A DNA stretch of 64,000 nt from Nautilus pompilius (lineage: Eukaryota > Mollusca > Cephalopoda > Nautilida > Nautilidae), in NCBI GenBank assembly GCA_018389105.1, contig JACATO010000654.1:124001-188000 (forward strand), written 5' to 3'. The number at the start of each line of letters is the position of its first letter. Position 1 is the stretch's first letter. Position numbers and translations under genes: made by a program. The notes below the pieces were generated by a model that did no database searches, was not told where the DNA came from, and worked only from the letters and a program-made list of their open reading frames with translations. Below are positions 11,343 to 26,300 of the stretch, piece by piece.

Positions 11343-14300
11343 TCAAACACACACATACATCACTACCTACCTACCCACTGTGGAATTATTTACTAGTTTT
11401 ATTTATAAACTACATGTCAAAAGTTATCATCTTGTTACTTTATTCTTTGGTTACTAATTAGTATATAAAAAGGATTGTTTTATTTATATTCTTTGAAGCA
11501 TTAAATAATTTTAAATTATGTATTAAGATCTTTTACATTTTTACAAGTGAAATATCTTAGATATACATTTAAAAAATCCTGGATACTATAAAAATGTGCT
11601 TGTTCTGTACACATGCTTACAAAATGGACAAAAAATTATGCTATAGTAGATGATTCAAAATGTTTAGCTGTAAAATTTGTCATTAGTCAGAATAGTCATC
11701 TGTCTTGAGTATCAGTTTGCTAAGTAGTACCTACCACATGAAACACATTTCCAATAGTTTCCCTTGCATGTTTTTTTTTTTTTTTTTTGTTGCTGTTAAA
11801 CTGAAATATGTCAAACATTCTTCTAATTACATTTCATCTACTGTTTGTAAATGCTGTATTTGTTTCACGTTTTATCTTTTTAACAAATTTGTACCATCCA
11901 TTCTATTAGTCGACAGAATTGAAAGCTTACTCTTTTTTTACTTGTCTGCCTTGCTGGAAAGAATACTGATGTCCTTGTGTATTTTTACTTCATAATTGCT
12001 TCTATTCTGTTTATACATGTCTGAACATTTTAATTATTTAAACTTTGAATGTTTTTTGTTTGTATTTTTAATTGTTGATATTTTTATAATTCTTTTTAAA
12101 TATGTATCTTGTTTTGCTATTTTTTTTTTGTTGTAAGAACATGTAGGTATTAAAGTTAGTTGCAAACAGAAAGCTTTGCATGATGCTGAATACATCATAC
12201 ATTTACATTCCTGGATGTCACTGACAATCCACTATATATATATTATATGTATGTGTGTGTTTGTGTACAACCATGGACTATTTTATATACTACTAATTTT
12301 TCTGGTTGTCAAACAAAATCAGATTAGAAATAGTTTTTATTGAAATCAGATCAACAACCTGCCGGTTATTTATTAAACCTGGTGAACTTACAGCACATGT
12401 GACTCCTTCAAAAAGATGCTTACAATGCACATATACTCATATACAGAGTATTAAACAGATGAGAGCAGCTATAGAAAAAACTTATTTTAAACTTGGTTTT
12501 CAGAGAGATTTTTTAATAAAGTGAACGAAGATACATTTTAGTAGAATTTACTGTATATTTCCTTTCAGCAATATTCCAAAATGTTTCTACTGGGGGAAAC
12601 ATTCCACCTTTATGTGTGTTCTGTAGTTGTAAATGTCCCTGTATGACATTTTTTTTTTTACTTTTGTGGACAAAATATCAAAATTCTATCTAAACAAACA
12701 TAGATTTTATTGCCTTATATTTATGAAATCAAGTAATTATCAGCCACATCACAAAATATTTGAGATATTTAAAGTAGCAGATCTTTATTATCTAGTTCTT
12801 TTACTCATATGTTTCCTTTTTTTAAAAAAATTAATAATAGCAGCATGAGATTTTGGAATGAAAACCATTAATTTGACAAAATATTTTAAAAGGTACATAC
12901 CACCAAGTGAGGTAAACTGATGGAATAGTTTGTTTTAAGGGGGATCTTTGGAAAAGCAATTTTTGCCTGCGAAAAATTTTTTGTGGATAGAATATTTATT
13001 ACTGAAATGCTAAGTCAAGGACTTCAGCTCGAATCCTGGTTGGAAGCGGCACAGTTTCTTCTCACTCTTCTCTCACCAGCAGACTACAAGGGTTTCCTCT
13101 CACATTTGAGAAAAACGAACAGTATGGTCTCCAACACTGAACCTTGTAACCAAGATAGGCATCTGTAACCAGGGCCGGCATACAAGAAGTACATTTTATT
13201 ATCCTAGTTTCTGTTTAATAAAATGTCTTTGTTGCTTTCCTTGATATTAACTGTGATTCTGTGGATGTGATTTCATCAAAGAAAGGCAGCAAACTGTAAT
13301 GGACAAAAAAAAAAACATCTTTGGAAGTTTTTTTTCTACAAAACCTTTAGATTTGGGAATTTTCTTATGCTGGGCAGAATTAATTAAACATACAACGATT
13401 TCAATTAACCACACAAAATTGTTGACACAACTCAAAAGTTGGTTTTTTTTTTCCTTTGTCTTCTCCAAAGGCTCATTCATTACTCTTATTGTTGAAAATT
13501 ATCCACATTAAAATGTGATTGGTGTGAGCCTGTTTTAGAGTTTTCTAAACTCATTTTTTAAACTTTATTAAAACTATTGTTTTACCTGTAGTGAAATGTT
13601 AATATAAGCAAAAAAACAACAAAACAATTCTAACTATAGGTGTAGGTTTTTATGTGACTGAAGCAAGGGATGTGTTTGATGCAAAACCCTATAGAGATTT
13701 ACAGTTAATAAATTTGTAGCTTGTGTTAGAATAGAATACAAAAGCTTGCTTATATATGTAGTCTTTTTTCCTTTGAATATTAGATAAAGTATATATTTAT
13801 TTACTTATTGATCAATTTTTTTTGAAAAAATATAAATATTTACAATTAAAACTTTTACATAAAGTTTTTTTTTGAAGTTTTTAAAATATCTTTGCTTATT
13901 AATTAAACTGACAAAACAGCTTACAGTATTTCTAACGTTCGTTCTTTTATTATGTAGACTAATTATAACTGGGTGTACTATGTAGATTTAGGTAATTAGT
14001 GCATGAACTGTCATAACCTAAATATATTTTGCTTAACACACTCGTGGAGTTTTATTATTTGTATTTATTTTCAGTATTTTGAATTAACTCCTGAATTTAA
14101 TATGAAGGGACAGTCTTTAAATGTATTAATGAAATATTATGGTGGCTCAAATGAAACCTGGCTGAATTAGGATTGCTATAATGCTATCTGCTGAGGTTTT
14201 AATTTGAAAGTCTTTAAATAATTTTTAAAGTTACGTACAGATGTCAGCCTGATCAACCTCAGAGGAAAGATATAGCTATTAAATAACACTGTATTTGTTA

Positions 14301-17300
14301 ACTGATAATTAGAAAGGAAAATTTTTGAAAAATTGATTGGAGGCCATAGCTTCAAAACAACAAGTCTGTACTGTATAATAAAATCTGGATGGCTATTCAT
14401 ATACCATTTATATTCTTATACAGATAAGGATTTTGCAAATGTTCTTAGGTATAACTGTTAGCAGACAGATACTCTTGAAGACTATTTGGTTATGTTACTA
14501 AACTTCAGAAATAAAAGGTGTAGTTAGTGAATTAAAAGTATCTTAAAGAAAGTTTAGTAAAGAATGAGTCTGATTCTTAAAAGTGTGTTGAGTAAAACCA
14601 TTATGGAAAATACATTACTGCTGGACATCTCAGTGGTTGTCATGGTATTAGAGGTAGGAGAGACCGGTAATTTCTAATTGAATGCAGAGACCAGTAATTT
14701 TAATTAATCATAGAGCCTACACTAAGATTGATGACATAAGGCATATGATCTTGATTATAGCATTATTTATATTTTTAATTAAGAGAATTGCTAGTGTTGT
14801 AACAAGTTGGCCCTGTAACAACTCATCTAGGTCTCTCCCACTGTCATTACAGACTAACCTGCTTTTGTAAAGAGTGTAATTTTTAATTGTCTTCAGTTGG
14901 TCATTTGGAGTAATGTCATGTCTTTTGGCTACTACGCTTCTTTTAGCAAATCTAATGTCATTACCACTTGGCTACTGTTATCACATTGATTTTTAGTCTG
15001 CAGGTATTTTATGTTGTTTGTTTTCATAGTTATCGCAGAGTTGCTAAATCTTTTATGAGTATTTTACATAAATGGCTGAATTAGAAACATCTTGAGTAGT
15101 GAATCAGCCAGATTAAGAACAAAACGGTTGTTGTGTTAATTATGGAAATGAGAGGATTATTTTAGCAAAACTGTTTGTTTTATTTTTTGTAACTTTTTAA
15201 TATTATTTTGTTCTTAGATTGAGTTAGTTAAGCTAAGTTTTGTTTTGTTTTTAAAAATAATGGATTTGCAATGAGCAGATTATAGAATTGATGACTATCT
15301 GTGTGAATGTTTCAGTTGATAAACCCAGCCGTCGTTTATCACAGATTGAAATTACTAAAATGAATCTAAAAAAGATAGAGAAAGGAGAGGGAAGTGACAG
15401 CGAGGAAGAAAGGGTAAGATTGTATTTTAAATACTTTATTAGTTTATTAATTTGTTATTTGTGTTTGTATAAAGTCTACTTACTGAAAACTTAAAGTATG
15501 GTTTCTTGTGTATTTGTTATAGAGGGCTGTTATAATGTGATTTTTGCAGGTGTATTCTGTTACTTAAAAATTCATGTTATACAAGAATAGTAGAATACAC
15601 GCAAACAGACTAGGATTTTAAAAAAAAAACTGGTTTTTTTGTTTGATAGCCCTTGCATCTACTGATATACAATTTTATTATCTCAGCTGACATTTGTGGA
15701 GAACTCTTGTGTTTTTTTTTTTTTTTGTTTTTTAAGAGATTTTTAGCTTGCATTAAGACCCCAAGGCACTCTACGCATAGTTAATTACATTTAAATTAGC
15801 CCAAATGATGAAAGGATAATAAAAAATGTTAATTTCACCTTAGGCACACATGTTTATGATGTTTTGTACGCAACATTTTGAAACATTGTGATTCATCCAT
15901 TGAAATGTATATCAGGGAACTGATTGGTTAAAAAAGAGGTGTCTTACTCAGTTTTTTTCTTTCTTACTGTTTTAAAAAGTGTTTATCCTTTTAAAATTAT
16001 TTTGATAGATCTGATATGTTCATAATAAGTAATTACTGTTCGTGTTAGCAGTGGGTCTCAGGTATTTGCCCATCAGTGCCAAATTCTAAAGTTGTCATTA
16101 GCATTAGAGTCATGATCACTTGGAAATGGAAAAAAAATTTTTAATGGTATTAAATCAGTGAGACTTGACTGTTAAGGATGAAGACTCCAGAATTTTCAAC
16201 ATGTGAATGGCTGAAACCCACTGTCAGTCACTCACTGGCCCGTGTCGGGAGCATTTTTCAAGAAATTAAATTTGTGTTGTTAACAATGAGATTCAGTACA
16301 TGCGAAATAAATGGTTTTAGTGTAGACTTTTCACTCTAAAAAAAAAAAAAACAACAAATCCATATACTTCAAAACCAAAGAGTGATTAATTGCTATTTTA
16401 CAAGATGTGGACCGATAAATTTTCTGAGCAGTTTGCTTGACCAGGTGATAGAACATTTTATTAACAATAATAAAGCAGGATCAACAACAGCAGTATCATG
16501 GTTGACTCACTACTTTACTAATCTTTCATTACTTGCATTCTGCATTTGCCTGACACATTCTCACTAACTGTATCAATTAACAGGTAATGAACAACAGGTG
16601 TTATCTACTGCAATAGCTTGAAGGGCTTGTAATACTTGTCTGACTTACTCACTAATCCCGTTGTTATGTAAAACAATTTAACAAAATCACTTTGAAAAAA
16701 CTTTTTGTCAACGAATCAGTACATAACTTTAGCCAAGTTGACAAAAATATCTGTAGAGAACGCGCGACTGAAGATTGTTTTAAGACTGCGGGATTGCGTT
16801 GCCAGTTTGAGAACTTTTAAACTTGATTTTAGTGACTTTTGAAATTAGCTGACCGATAGATTTTATTTTCATTTTTTTTCCCTCTTAGATACGGTTTTAC
16901 CAACAGCTTTTTCTTCAACTGCCCATTTTAAAGGAATTGAAAATAATTTTGAAATGTTTTTTTTTTGTTATTCACAATGTTTTGTTGTATTATTAAATAT
17001 CTTTTTTTTTAGGTAAGTTTGGTTCTGTATTTTTTTTTTTAAATGATAAGCTTTACCACCTTCTTGGTAAAACGAGAAAGACTGCCCACATTTCCTCAGC
17101 ATTAGAATTAAAATAAACTCTAGATTTAGTCAAAAGATGCTCTTTATAAAATTGAAACTACACTTCTTACTACTGTAAAGAGGACCCTTCAGTTTAACTC
17201 CATTGCCACCCCCCCTTTTTTAAATTTTAACTATTAGAAATGATATTACCTGATGAAAGAAAATGAAAAAAAATATAATCTGAAATGCTGAGGTGTCTTT

Positions 17301-20300
17301 TGAAGGATATAAGTGTAAAATAATATAAATTATGCATAGAGTTAGCAAGATTGCATCTTTGTGACTGAAGATTGAATAAAGATAATATCAGGAAGTTAAT
17401 AGGTCCACAGTGCTTGCTTGCTATTTGGGAACATCAGCATGAATTCTACTCCTTTAAATTACTGTACTATACTTTTATCTGAAATCAGAAATACATACAT
17501 TGTAGACATTTAACATTTGCAACTGTATATTGTTGGATCACTAATAGAGAAACTTTTTTTGATGGGCTCGTTTAATTTTGTTTTGTTCTGTTAAACTAAA
17601 CCAAACTACTCTGTATTTTTTTAAAGTAGAAGCATCTTCAAATCAGTTTTGTCTTACTGAAGCTAATATCACTGACTTACACTGTGAATAATATGATATT
17701 GTCACTGATTATGATAACTCATTTGTCTGTCTAACCTTAATGAGAAGAACTAATAACTGACAATTTTCTAACATGTGCAATACATGCTGGAAGGAGATGT
17801 GTGAAAGTATTGAATTTGGCTTGTTATGAATCCAGTAGAATTAATCAAAAGGTATCTAAAGTATACATATTCATTCAAGTTTATAATAAATGATATGCTC
17901 TAGTATGATGACACTATCTTGCAATATGTATCACGGAACACTTATTATGGACAGCAGTGATGACTTTCAATAGCTGAGTTTTGTTGCTCTTATCAATATT
18001 TATTTTAATCTGAGAGATAGTTGCTTGCCTGTGACATTGCCTTTCACTGTTTATGTATCACAGCAGTCAGCTCTTCTAGTTTTTGTGATCTTAACCTTAA
18101 TTTTATTCTTTAGCATCACAAGAATTTTACTGCTAAAGCTCAAACTAAAAGGTTATCAAAACAAAGTTTATTTGTTGTTGTTCTTTTTAAATGAAATCTC
18201 TGCTACATTATTTTGATGGAATATGTGTAAACCTACTTGTGAAGTATGGGTAGTAGGTTTTCTGGTCTCTAGATATTCCTTGACACCAGGTTATTTCTAC
18301 CTAGGAGTGTGATTGTTATGCAGGCATCACTTTCTACACTATAAACAAATTCTTGAACCTAGGTGTTTGCATATAATTTGTGAATGGCTGTCTTTTGTTG
18401 TAAGGAATGACCATTATCATTACTATAATCAAACCTGTATAATAGAATTCCAGTAGAAGCAAAACCTCTGACAAAAGCTTTTCAATATTGTACTGCATAT
18501 AGTAGAGAAGGTAGTGATATTCTAAAATAAATATAATTTATTTGAAAATTAGGACAAAACTTTAAAAAAAATAAGCAAATCAACATGCTTGGCAGCTTTC
18601 TCCTTCGAGTGTTTTGTGATACATGATGGCAAGTTAGGGAAAGTTATCTTCTAAAAATTGTGACCTATAGTTTTTGTACCATAACTTGTGCAGATGCCAC
18701 TAACATTCCATGTCTGCCCTCCAGCATGTATTCTTTTGATCGCTGTGAAGTTAGTACTTATGAAGACTGTTTCTTTACTCTCAAGGCTTCCATCGATTAT
18801 GAACATGAAGAATATAATTGGCGTGACAGGGGCGAGAGAACTACATTGGACTCTGATCATAGTGCTGATGAGGCATGTTTATCAAAGTTTAAAAGGAAAA
18901 AAGGAGTGATGTCTTGGATTTGCATAGAAATTGTGGATTTGATGTCATGTGCTCTCACTGATTGCCTAGTCACTAATACTTCTGACCAAATATTAAAGTT
19001 AACTGCTTCATTTCTATTGTTGCTGCTGTTTGTTTTGTTTAATTTCGAATGTGAAGCAGCAACTTTTGACCAACCAACACAACCTGTAGCTCACTCCTGC
19101 TTTGAACCTAGACATGTGTTTTGTAATGAACTTTTGATTTCAGCAGTAATGGTGACGCCCACTTCTAGGTGATGCAAAAGACTCTGTCCTAACCCTGTAA
19201 GAAATTTGGTGAAAGTCAGCAATGTGCCAGGTGGAAGTTAACAAAGTCTGGATAGAAGCAACATTTCTCGTAATACAATGTTTGAATTGTAACCATCAGA
19301 ACTGCAATGGTTCACACAATTTAGATGTCACGGTTGCTAAGTGTTTGCTCATATTATGAAATCACGCATCAGTCAATGACTGAACTGCCTGCAGCAACTT
19401 GTTTGCAGTATGTAGAAACTCTGGGAAAATTGGTTGTTAACAGTAATTATTATTGTCTTAGTTTTTGGTTGCAGTAGGGGAGACTGCTGGAGTTAGTTTT
19501 TATACAGGTCAGTTAATCAGTAAATTTTATCCTTGCCTATACTTTTAATTTTCTTAGCAATTTTATATTTTAGCAGAAGTCCTTTTTGAATGATTTATAT
19601 ACTATATTATCTAGCATTTCATAATATCTATAATAATGGAATAAATAATCAACAGTGTAAACTTTATGAATACCCATTAGTTTATGCTTTTTTACAGATT
19701 TACTTAACATCATAACCTTAATTTTTAGGGGATATTTTAATTACTTGTTAGACTTAATAGTTTTAGATAACAAAACGATATCAAGTAGAATACCTTTGTT
19801 TCATTAAACCCTTGCACTGACATGGGCACCCAAGTCATCCACTATAGGAATCCCTCTGCTGTCAGTTTTCCAAACCAAGTGAGGAGAACAAGGCATAGTA
19901 ACTAGTCTTGTTTGATATTTTGCATTTATAGTCTTGTGATCTGGCTGCACAAAATAAATTTACTACTGAATTGGTTACTTTACATTTTTAAACACTGATG
20001 TCTCCATCATGAATGCCAGTGGATTAATAATTATTGTTTGGGGATATAACTGGTAGTTGAATTTTTATCTTAAGTACATATAGTTTATACGATTGAATTG
20101 TGCCACCTTTTGGGAGGACCATAAGAGTACTACTCTGGGGAGACCACTAAGTAAGCAGGCATAATTTTAAGTGTATAATAAATTAAAATATTTTTGGTCT
20201 TGTTTAGCATAGTAAAGGAATCATGGGGTAATTTCTTCTATAAAGATAGTTCTTAAGTCAGCACAATTATATACTCGTTATATCTTGCCCATATGACTGT

Positions 20301-23300
20301 TTCTCTTTATCTAATGTAGCTATTTTTCTTAAAAGATTTAAGTTTATCTTGCTGTAGCATTAAACCATAATATATTGTATGAATGAAAAATATTTGTTTG
20401 CTTCTACAGTATAAATTCTTAATGGAAGTAATGATTATAGATGTTTAGATAAGATCTTTCTTACATCTACAATATCTTTTAGATACTACTGACTCCTGTA
20501 ACCAGGAAAGTTATTTGTTTGTGTCATGGACCATTGCAGTCGTGTTGATTAACAGTCATTTCTTTAAAGGCCTTTGACAGCAGAGCTCTTATTGTGTAGA
20601 ATAGAAATTGTCTGGTTATGAGAGAATAGTAGACATCCCAAGGTAATAGCTGGGCTAAATTTAAAAGGAATTAAATTGCTGTATTGTTTTTACTTTTCTT
20701 ATCCTTGGCTTTGTTTTAATCTGGCACCTTGTTGACTAGTATGGCTTGTAGATACCAGGTATGGTAGACTGAGGCCATTAGTAGTTTTAGTACTTGCGAG
20801 TGAAGTTAATATTTTTTTGCTGTTGAATAGATTTAGACCCATGCTGTATTTTTTGCATGAATCTGTGGAGAAGGTAAGTTTCAGAAAAAGGGTTTGTTTG
20901 ATAAGTGAAAAGAATATTGATTTGTTTCATAATTAATTGAAGTTTTAAAAAAAATACATGTGCACATTTTCTTATTTGAAAGTTATGTTTATTGAATGTT
21001 TTTTTTTTTTTAAAATTGTATTGTTTCAACTTACACATGGGTACATTTGATTGTATATTTTGCTTTTGTTTTGACATTTTGTGATTGAAAAATTTGATTA
21101 TTTATGTTAATTTTAAAAAAAAAAGCATATAAATGGAAACAAGAATATTTTTTTATAGATTCATTATAGTGCTTTTAAAAATACAATCTGATCTTTCCTT
21201 GCACACAAAAGGAAAATTTTTTAATCAGCTCCAGAATTCTAGTTGAATTATTTTGCAAACTTGGTATCTCAGTATGTGCATTGAAATCTGAATAATTTTA
21301 AAGTCATACAGTTTTATTTCCTATGAAAAAACCTAGAAAAATCTCTTGCATGGAAGCTCCTTTTATTTTGATAATTTATTGCAATTTTTAATTTAAAATA
21401 CTGATTTTAAATAAACCAGGTTATCTTCCAAATGCAGATTTTTGTAATATACACTTATATATTTGTATCGTACTGTACTCTCATCCTTTTCTAGTGAAAA
21501 TCTTGCCACTGCTGGAGAAAAAAATTAATTTTGGTATAATGTAAAATTTTACTTTTTGTGGGGTTAGGGTTGTGACTCAAGTTATGTCCACTCATTCTGG
21601 GAAGATGGTTTAGGGAGTACATTCATTATCTTTGTGACTCACAATTTACCTTTTTGGTTTTAATACCCATAATTTTATTGCTATTTTTGTTTTGTTTGGT
21701 GTGTGTTTTACTTGGATATTGTTTTTTTTTTTTAGTGGGCATGGTGGCATTACTTTTTAAATTAAAATTTACTCTTTCTATATTAGGGACACACACACAC
21801 AAGTGAAGTGAATGTGCCTCATTTTTCTCACTATTAACATTGAACCACTCTAAATGTCTGATCTCTGATGACTCTGTTTCGCTTTATCTTAATTGTATAA
21901 AATCTTACTTTACTTTCTCACTCCAAAGATTACTTCTGCTCTTTTGTCACTGTTTCGGTGAAGCTTAAACAATCAGTGTACAGATACTCTTGATTCTTAA
22001 CAGAACTGACCTTTGTTTGTTTTAGATGTATAGATTTCATTTTAAATCTTTTCTCCAATCTAATTTCCTCATCTCAGTCATTAGATTTATGGGATTTAGT
22101 TCTTTTCTATACTTCATTTCATCATGAAGCTGAAAGTTTTGCTAATGGTTTTCATATTCTGTCTGTCTGTAAATCACATAGCTTGGACAATGAAGAGGTG
22201 CAAGTGGCTCCTTAGTATTGCACCCTGTGCATTATCATAAGTGTCACCAGCACATTTTGTCACCAAATAAGCCTAATAAAAGCCCCCACTACAACTCTCC
22301 ATTTTTAGGAGGAAATTAGTGACTGGCTGATGAAAAAGAGTAGGGAGATATGCCAAACCAGTTTGGTCCACTCTTTACAGTACTTCTATGAAAGAATAGA
22401 GACTGAGTCTTAAATCATCGTTTGGATATTTTTTCCTTTTTATTTGGTTAAATTCTATTTCATCTTTTTTTTTTTTGTAGTCTCACCAGTTGTGATGTTC
22501 CAAGACTTATTAAAACTTTCTTGTCATTGCGTTTTATCATGTGCTAAGGTACTGTCTGTGAATGGATTTCATGCTGTAATGTCATTTTCAGCTGTCTTTT
22601 TCCTTTTTGCCATCAGAAAGTTGTTCTACCACTACCGAACTCTCATCCATCTAGAATAATCATATTTAGTGCCTGCAGGATGCCACTCTGCATTCAATTA
22701 ATGGTTTTTGATGATTAAAGCTCTTGTCGTGTCAATTATGAAAAATTATTGCCTCTGTTAGCAATTGTTTTGCTTGTTTAAATTTGTCGGTGTTGTTGCA
22801 GGGTCTGTTGTTTTTAAGGTTGTAAGGCTGTTTATAATTTTTCTAAGTTTCACAGCCAAAGTGATGGTTCTAGATCTATCTGATTTTGTCTTTGTAACTA
22901 TTCTTCTCTTAATATGACTGTGACCATGATTCAGCAACTTCTGCTTCAAGTACACATTAATTTTTTTGTCTTTTTTTCTGTACTAAGTCATTGTCACCAT
23001 AATTGTCACCACTAGCTAGACTTTTGAGTTAGAATATACATATACATACAATTTTGAGTACATGCAATATCCTGTCTGGTTACACTGTGTAACTTGCTAC
23101 AGTACTTTTTAGCTCATCCATCCTGATCAACTTAATGTTTCTTTTTTAGTTTCACTAAGATGTTGTGTTGTCTTTATGATTGATATATCATTCATGAGAC
23201 TGTGTAGTTTATAATTATCATTATACACCGTTACATCAAAATCAAATTATTTCCTCTTACTGAACTTCATGTAGTTTACAAAAGAATAAAAGATGTTTTT

Positions 23301-26300
23301 AAGAAAACTACAGGATCAAGGAAATTTGTGTGATATGTATGGTGCCAGAGTTAATTTGAGTATTATGTTAATAAGGTATAACAAAGTATATTGGAATCAG
23401 GCTTTAAAATTTTGAGCTTAACCAGATATTCAGAATAGTTGCATGGTGCTTTTTTGGTATTATTTATATAATTTATTAAAAACTATTGCACTAAAGTTTT
23501 AACTTCAGAAATTTGCAGTGTATTTTGTTTGGAAAGCATGTGAGTGAACTTTGAAATCTCTGCAGAAGGACTCCAGCCGTCGCCAGTCAATTGACAGCGT
23601 CGAGCTGCCGGTGATGAAGGTATCTGCTGAAAAACTTGAGGCTCTTGAAACACAACAACGTCGCAATTCTCGACAAATGCGCAGGTCTTCTCTGGCAGAC
23701 GTGATTCCCGACTGGCCAACACTTCAACATAGAGCAAAAGAAAAAGAGGTACACACAATGTTCCCCATCAACTAATAAATTTTTAATATTTAGATTAATG
23801 TTTATAGACACTGAAAGAATAAACATTGTCATTAGTCTTTTGGCGTTCATGATGCAAATTAATTTTAATAGTTTCCTGATAACTATAGGACGTGTTACAA
23901 TTAATGAAAAATTTTCTTATTTCAAATCATTCGTACAGTATATAGTTTGATAGACTGCAGGCTGGCACAAAGTTACTATGCTTTTGAGAAACTAGAACAA
24001 AGTTAAAGTTTTCTGAAATAAACCATTTCTGTAGACGTTTTCTTGATGGAAGGAATTCCAATAGTCTCTTATTAAGGCTTCACGATTTTCATGCTTATAC
24101 ATTAGGTTTATCTATTTTCTAAAATTGTAAGAGAAATATAATTTGGTTTCTTTAGAGGCCAAGATTTTATCTAAAACTGGGAACATTACAGTGTGTATCA
24201 GAGTCCTTGCTTTTTTTAAATTTCACTTTTTATAACACCGCTTTTTGTTGCAGTGTGGCTTCTCTAGTGTGAACAGTGTAGACTACACAGACAAAACTTT
24301 GTTTCACTTTACACTGATTTAGTTTCAAATAAATCAACAGAATTCTTTTTTTAAAGTAAACCCTTGTTTTGAATTCTTCATTGTAACCTTGAAATGCTTG
24401 TTTCTTTAACTTCAAATCTTTCAGCCTAAAAGTAAAAATTAACTTTAAAGAAATTGAATAATATGGAAAACTATTTCACTCCTTTGATAGCTGAAATATT
24501 TCTTAAGAAAGAATTATGGATGATTATATCCAAGCATCATCATCATCATCATCATCATTATTTATCTATCTTTTGTTGGTCAACTCTTTAGAGACAAAAA
24601 TTCTTTGTCTATCTATTGACAGGAATGAATGTTAAAAACTCGCCTTCTGCACTCCCAGTCTCTTGCCCAACTACCATGGGATGGATGGAGCACTAGGTTA
24701 ACCACCTGCTTCATATATGGCCATTGGTTATGAAAACAGAACCCAACTGGGTTTCTGTATTATGCACCATCTCTAGTGCAGGGAGATGAAAAATGCTAAA
24801 CACTAATATTTCAAAAGAGTAGGGTTTTATCCACTCATGCACCTAGTACTCTGAACTCACCTATCATTGATTTACTTTCATAACATCTGTACACCCCCAA
24901 GTAAATTGGAATAGTATTTGGTTGTTAACCCTGCTGAGCTTTGATCTCTAACTTTTGATTACGATATAGATTAATGCTTCTGCTTACAGTCAGATGTTCC
25001 AGTGTTTACACACTATAATGTTAAATAATAACTTCTATTTATTTATTTTTTTTTGATACAGTACAATGTGTGTGCTAAACCCACAAATTTTATTAATGCC
25101 TGACACTTTGAACTGTTTTTGTGCTCAACTCATATACTGTACATACAATCGAAAGATAACTGCCTTAGTTATATAAAAAAAAAACCAAAGACAGTTTTTG
25201 TTTGTTTCAATTACCACTAAAGACTTCAGGTAGGTTCCTTTATTTGTTTTAATTTTGTTGTTGCTTTCATTTTTTCATTTGTTTGCTCTTTCTTTTATCA
25301 TCATTTTATTAACCGTGTTTTAATGAATGAATAATTATTTCTAGACTATTCAGAGGGAACCATCATAGTGATAAACTGATGTTCAAAATGAATTAAAGAA
25401 ACAAACTAAAATATGGGAAAGCCCCTTCCATGAGGAGGTTACACGTAGGGTGTTCATCAGTGCAATTAAGATTTGCTGAGTCAAATAAATGACTTTTACC
25501 CGTTTTTGTCTTAGCTTTCAAGATGGTCACTAAACTGCTCCATGCAAAGTTTCATTTCTGTTAATCCATTTTTTGTTTTACTTTGTTTTCTTTTTAAAAT
25601 GTTACAGTGCATCTGTGAATATACGGCACTGATAAAAGCCACTTTATCTCAATAACATAGCTTATCGCAATGAAAGATACTATATGTTTCCAGATACTGG
25701 AACCTTTAGTTTGGGAAAGAAAATCACAAAAAAAAGATTAATTTTTCATTTTCTAAAACATATATAGCTTTACATTAAATATGTAGTATTTCTTTTATAA
25801 TGCTTTACTTGCTCCTGGCTAGGGTATAGATTTCTGAAGGGTCTGTCAGTGACCGCGCACCTCTTCTCAAAAATTTGAAAGATTTGCTTTATCAGAATTT
25901 TACTCAATCTGGAGCCATTCATACAAATGTCTTTCTCTACTCAGCTGACAAGCTAGATAATACATTTATTATGTAAGAATATGTAAAATATAAAGTTGCT
26001 TAATTTTGCTTTAAAAAATTTTTATAAATTTGTTTTAAATTTTCAAATCCTGTATTCACTTCCAAAAGGAATTTGAGAATTTAAAAAATACAGCAATTAA
26101 AAAAAAAATGTTGGTGATTATTCGGAGTTAAAGAAATGTTTGGAAATTGATAACACTATGCAACAGAAAATAAAGGTTTTATTTGTGTATTGACAGTCAT
26201 CCAAAATGTATAGATTTAATTGCAGACACACAAACTTGCTAGTTTGTTTGAAATTTTTTTTTCAAAAATAGAGAATTCTGAAAGGCAAACAGTTTTATCT

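Larger units (their letters stand above)
11060..15315 (+). other. Intron 5 of twitchin
   Basis: 4.3 kb. It holds a CT microsatellite (11309-11345), a SINE relic (about 13005-13175), palindromic MITE copy c (14138-14212) and a MITE of family Q (14649-14845). No further exon is recognised. Confidence 0.6.

Noticed and set aside
18660-19172. 170-codon open frame on the + strand
   Set aside because: No recognised domain, and a Leu/Phe-rich run near its end is typical of T-rich DNA. Not called as a gene; only a 120-nt part is kept as a speculative exon.
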